Shown here one piece after another: positions 6,178 to 8,537 of a stretch of DNA of 8,537 bases (position 1 is its first letter; each line of letters begins with the position of its first letter). Position numbers and translations under genes: made by a program. This stretch comes from Clostridia bacterium (GTDB taxonomy: Bacteria; Bacillota; Clostridia; Christensenellales; UBA1242), in NCBI GenBank assembly GCA_017539765.1, contig JAFYCH010000028.1, positions 1 through 8,537 of the forward strand. Direction: 5' to 3'. Under the pieces are notes generated by a model, which was not told the DNA's origin, ran no database searches, and saw nothing but the letters and a program-made list of their open reading frames with translations.

Positions 6178-7509
6178 ATTTGTTTTTTTATAATCTATTA
6201 CATAAACTTTTTTTGTGTCCTTGGTTGTTTTTACCTTGTCGCTTATTTCATAGCAAAGTACACAATATATTTCATTTCCAGAAGCGAGCAAAGGGATTTG
6301 ATCTCGTTGAAGATTTGGAATTTTTTTGTCAATAAAGTAGTCTTTAAGCTTTTTTTCTCCACTTCCAAATTTAGCAAAGACATCTCCTGTTTGTCTCACT
6401 CTCCATTTAACATCTGATGGAAGTTTGTTTGCGTCAATAATATGTGTATTTTCTGCTTGCAAGTCAAACTTGTTTGTCTTTTTGATATTTACAACAAAGT
6501 TTTCAAAAACGGTCTTTCCAGTTTTGAAATCTTTTGGGACAAACTCTTTTTTTTGTTTTGGCACATATAGCATAAGTTCATCGTAATCTAAACTTGCTTT
6601 CAAGTTGTTTGGCAAATTTATTTTTGAACCATTTTCGCCAGTTGCAACCAAATCTCTAATTATCTTTAAATGTCTTTTTTCAATGTCTTTAGAAAGTCCT
6701 AGTTTTGCAAATGCATATCTAAGAAGTCTATTTTGAACAGCGTCATTTGCAACAAATTTGTATAGTGGTATTCTTACGGAATTTTTTTCAATCAAAATGT
6801 CGTCAAAACTGATTGTGCTTAAAATGTATTCATCATCTTGCTTGCAAACATTTGCAAAGTTAATTAGATTTTTCTCAATATTTTTCCATTTTGTTTTGAT
6901 AAGTGGTAAAACTTGGTTTCTTATAAAGTTTCGAGAATAAGTATCATCTTTATTTGTCTGGTCTTCTACGTGCTCGAGGTTATTATCTTTTGCGTAGTTT
7001 TCAATTTCGACTTTACTTGTATTGAGAAGTGGTCTTACATAGTTTCCTTGCATTGTTTCCATGCCACTTGCACCTTTTAGCCCAGTGCCTCTAAAAATGT
7101 TTAGAAGTATTGTTTCGGCTTGGTCACTTTGGTGATGGGCAATTGCAATTTTGTCTGCAAGGTTCTTTTTAATCAGGCTGTCAAAAATTTTATATCTTGC
7201 AATTCTTGCGGCTTCTTCAGTTCCAAGTTTTTTTTCTTTTGCTAGTGCCAAAGCATCAACCTTGAATTTGTAACAAGTTATTCCATTCTCCTTGCAAAAG
7301 TTTGCAACAAAGTCGCTGTCATTGGAACTGTTTTCTCTAATTTGGTGGTCAATATTTACTGCAACTACATTTATTCCAAGTTCTTTTTTGTTTGCGTGCA
7401 AAAAGTGAAGCAGACACATACTATCAATGCCGCCACTGCAAGCAACTGCAACCGTATCTCCTTTTTTAAACATTTTGTTTTCGACAATAGTCTTTTTTGC
7501 CCTTTCCAT
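6169..7509 (-). CDS. tilS: tRNA(Ile)-lysidine synthase
   Basis: Cytoplasmic N-type ATP pyrophosphatase that adenylates C34 of tRNA-Ile (CAU) and attaches lysine, so that the tRNA reads AUA as Ile rather than AUG as Met. It is normally essential. The PP-loop is SGGIDS (25-30), followed by VNIDHQIRENSS (51-62), GTEEAARIARYKIF (96-109), HHQSDQAETILLNIFRGTG (125-143) and SRNFIRNQVLP (192-202), all characteristic of TilS. The C-terminal domain is also present, with WRVRQTGDVFAKFG and KKLKDYFIDKKIP. At 446 residues it is full length for a three-domain TilS. ATG 7509 gives the usual distance to the PP-loop; an internal Met at residue 13 would cut the N-terminal helix. There is no SD, and a consensus promoter ends seven bases before the ATG. 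In many Firmicutes tilS is followed by hpt and ftsH; here it stands alone, with a terminator at its stop codon. Confidence 0.96.
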   Translation of the reverse strand: MERAKKTIVENKMFKKGDTVAVACSGGIDSMCLLHFLHANKKELGINVVAVNIDHQIRENSSNDSDFVANFCKENGITCYKFKVDALALAKEKKLGTEEAARIARYKIFDSLIKKNLADKIAIAHHQSDQAETILLNIFRGTGLKGASGMETMQGNYVRPLLNTSKVEIENYAKDNNLEHVEDQTNKDDTYSRNFIRNQVLPLIKTKWKNIEKNLINFANVCKQDDEYILSTISFDDILIEKNSVRIPLYKFVANDAVQNRLLRYAFAKLGLSKDIEKRHLKIIRDLVATGENGSKINLPNNLKASLDYDELMLYVPKQKKEFVPKDFKTGKTVFENFVVNIKKTNKFDLQAENTHIIDANKLPSDVKWRVRQTGDVFAKFGSGEKKLKDYFIDKKIPNLQRDQIPLLASGNEIYCVLCYEISDKVKTTKDTKKVYVIDYKKTNKF

Positions 7510-7515
7510 CTTTTT

Positions 7516-7544
7516 ATTATATATTTTTCTTTTAAGTATTTCAA
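7516..7544 (-). promoter_or_regulatory. tilS promoter, predicted to give a leaderless mRNA
   Basis: On the minus strand, TTGAAA (7544-7539), exactly 17 bases, then TATAAT (7521-7516). The six bases AAAAAG separate the -10 box from ATG 7509, so transcription is expected to start at or within a base or two of the A of the ATG. No SD is present. Confidence 0.65.
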
Positions 7545-7583
7545 TGAAAAAATATAGAAAAATTAAAAAATGCTTATTTTTTT

Positions 7584-7600
7584 TGTCGGACTTTGTCGAG
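7584..7600 (+). promoter_or_regulatory. Tandem Spo0A-box-like heptamers
   Basis: TGTCGGA (7584-7590) and TGTCGAG (7594-7600) are separated by CTT, giving a 10-bp pitch. Each differs by one base from the known Spo0A box TGTCGAA, and paired 0A boxes with this spacing are known from Bacillus promoters. A TATAAT follows at 7602-7607, pointing toward the HD gene. The CG dinucleotides stand out in an AT-rich gap. The match is by eye, and whether this organism has Spo0A is unknown; another repressor or activator could use the repeat, or it may be chance. Confidence 0.35.
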
Positions 7601-7662
7601 ATATAATCTTTTTATTTTAAGAATAAGAGTTTTTGACATAAGATTTTGTGTGTAAAAATTGT

Positions 7663-7691
7663 TTGTTAATTTTGTTTTGTTATTGTATAAT
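7663..7691 (+). promoter_or_regulatory. Promoter of the HD-domain gene, predicted leaderless
   Basis: TTGTTA (7663-7668, 4 of 6 to consensus), 17 bases, then TATAAT (7686-7691). Six bases (AAAACT) lie between the -10 box and ATG 7698, so the transcript should begin at about the start codon. A TTG start at 7659, which would lengthen the protein by 13 hydrophobic residues, falls upstream of this promoter and has no SD. Confidence 0.6.
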
Positions 7692-7697
7692 AAAACT

Positions 7698-8282
7698 ATG
7701 GGTAAAAAAGAAGAATTTATTGAATTATTTAAAAAGTACATCAAAAGAGATGGTGCTGACAAATTACTTGTATGGCTTGAAGGTACAGACTTTTTCACAT
7801 GCCCAGCCAGCACAAGATTTCACAGCAATTATCAAGGCGGACTTGTTGACCACAGTGTTAATGTCTATCACAGATACCTTAACTTAATAAAAAACGAGTA
7901 TGGTGAGAACTATGAAGAAACAATTAGTGATGAAAGTATTGCGGTTATTGCGCTTCTTCATGATGTTTGCAAGGTTCAAACCTATAAGACTGATATGAGA
8001 AACGTAAAAAAAGATGGCGTTTGGGTGCAAGAGCCATATTTTACCACCGAAGAAGAATTGCCTTATGGCCATGGTGAAAAAAGTGTTTATATCATCAGTG
8101 GTTTTATGAAACTTTCAAGAGAAGAAGCAGTTGCCATAAACTGGCATATGGGTGGATTTGACCTTAGAGTAAAAGGTGGCAGTTATTCCATTGCAGATGC
8201 TTACTACAAATTTCCCGCAGCATTTTTAATTCATGTTGCAGATATGCAAGCAACATATCTTGACGAGCATATTGTGAAATAA
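7698..8282 (+). CDS. HD-domain phosphohydrolase
   Basis: A 194-residue cytoplasmic protein of the HD superfamily, metal-dependent hydrolases of phosphoester bonds. The metal ligands are visible: H52 in GGLVDHS (47-53), H88-D89 in LLHDVCK (86-92), and D182 in HVADMQATYLDE (179-190). Further conserved histidines lie in YGHGEKS (123-129) and WHMGGFD (149-155). The stretch FFTCPASTRFHSNYQGGLVDHS resembles the HD domain of YhaM-type 3'-5' exonucleases and a stand-alone HD group common in Firmicutes and their phages, so a nucleotide or nucleic-acid substrate is plausible but not shown. I chose ATG 7698 over TTG 7659 because the family-like sequence begins there and the promoter lies between the two. 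There is no SD. It is divergent from tilS. The HAD gene follows 61 bases downstream with no clear terminator between them, so read-through is possible. Confidence 0.88.
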   Translation: MGKKEEFIELFKKYIKRDGADKLLVWLEGTDFFTCPASTRFHSNYQGGLVDHSVNVYHRYLNLIKNEYGENYEETISDESIAVIALLHDVCKVQTYKTDMRNVKKDGVWVQEPYFTTEEELPYGHGEKSVYIISGFMKLSREEAVAINWHMGGFDLRVKGGSYSIADAYYKFPAAFLIHVADMQATYLDEHIVK

Positions 8283-8294
8283 GCATTATTATAT

Positions 8295-8338
8295 TGTTAT
8301 ATATTATATATAATAGATATACATTATAAATACGGAGA
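8295..8338 (+). promoter_or_regulatory. Possible promoter and SD of the HAD gene
   Basis: GGAG (8335-8338), five bases before ATG 8344, is a clear ribosome binding site. Upstream, TTGTTA (8295-8300), 18 bases and TATACA (8319-8324) could form a promoter, but the gap is almost entirely A and T and holds other TATAAT-like hexamers (8310-8315), so only the SD is firm. Confidence 0.5.
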
Positions 8339-8343
8339 AAAAA

Positions 8344-8537
8344 ATGAAAAAAGTAATTTTTGTAGATTTTGATGATACATTATGTTTGCATAGATTTAAT
8401 ATATATACAGATGGCAGAATTTTTGAGAATATAAGTGATGCATGTGAAAAGTTTTACAATCAAAGTGAACTCAACAAACAATTATATAATCATTTGATTG
8501 ATATGCAGAAAAACGGTTATAAAATAATCATGCTTTC
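8344..8537 (+). CDS. HAD-superfamily hydrolase, 3'-truncated
   Basis: Only the first 64 codons are in the window, in frame to its end. The N-terminus MKKVIFVDFDDTL carries the HAD motif I DxDxT (D8, D10, T12), where D8 would be the phospho-accepting nucleophile and D10 the acid/base. A predicted helical region follows, and the fragment ends in GYKIIML plus a TCN codon (Ser), which is HAD motif II. This order and spacing (about 50 residues between motifs I and II) suggests a small or no C1 cap. Substrate class cannot be told from this fragment; phosphatase is the usual activity. The start is supported by GGAG five bases upstream. It lies 61 bases after the HD-hydrolase gene on the same strand; two adjacent phosphohydrolases could work in related nucleotide or phosphate metabolism, but that is inference from position only. 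Confidence 0.85.
   Translation, partial: MKKVIFVDFDDTLCLHRFNIYTDGRIFENISDACEKFYNQSELNKQLYNHLIDMQKNGYKIIML

Noticed and set aside
7633..7638. TTGACA in the tilS-HD gap as a -35 box
   Set aside because: No acceptable -10 hexamer lies 16-18 bases downstream on the plus strand.
7659..7697. TTG start adding 13 residues to the HD protein
   Set aside because: No SD, and the promoter -10 box lies inside this stretch; the conserved-looking protein begins at ATG 7698.
8298..8314. Near-palindromic TA-rich tract after the HD gene as a terminator or operator
   Set aside because: Made only of A and T with no GC in the stem and no following T run; expected by chance in such a gap.

Overview
This is an 8.5 kb piece of a strongly AT-rich bacterial chromosome. 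TGA acts as a stop (end of the first gene), UGG codes for Trp, and the promoters are sigma70/sigmaA-like. The low GC content, clostridial-looking protein types and Shine-Dalgarno sites point to an uncultured low-GC Gram-positive of the Clostridia sort. That placement is inference: there is no rRNA or marker set here to confirm it.

Layout, left to right: (1) the 3' part of a lysine- and Tyr/Asp-rich protein of unknown function with apparent internal repeats (<1-1220, +). (2) alaS, a compact 595-residue alanyl-tRNA synthetase (1285-3072, +), with a textbook promoter, an SD site and its own terminator. (3) A membrane-anchored, extracellular repeat protein, probably a beta-solenoid (3166-4890, +). 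(4) Converging on it, a secreted polysaccharide-deacetylase-like protein (4922-6001, -); the two share a bidirectional terminator. (5) tilS, the tRNA-Ile lysidine synthase (6169-7509, -). (6) Divergent from tilS, an HD-domain phosphohydrolase (7698-8282, +). (7) The start of a HAD-superfamily hydrolase (8344->8537, +), cut by the window end.

Most genes look like single-gene transcription units. Two concern tRNA (alaS charges tRNA-Ala; tilS makes lysidine at the wobble base of tRNA-Ile CAU), but they lie far apart on opposite strands, so they are not an operon. Two are cell-envelope proteins facing each other. No mobile element, CRISPR array, RNA gene or recognisable defence system was seen.

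The points most worth a second look are: the shortened AlaRS, which keeps an editing-site metal motif but seems to lack the beta-barrel part of the editing domain and the C-Ala domain, and has a Cys-rich insert; the contrast between SD-led genes and genes with no SD whose TATAAT box sits only 6-7 bases before ATG (tilS, HD gene), implying leaderless mRNAs; a pair of Spo0A-box-like heptamers at exact 10-bp pitch between those two genes; and the roughly 100-residue repeats of the unknown first protein. All comparisons were made by eye without database searches.
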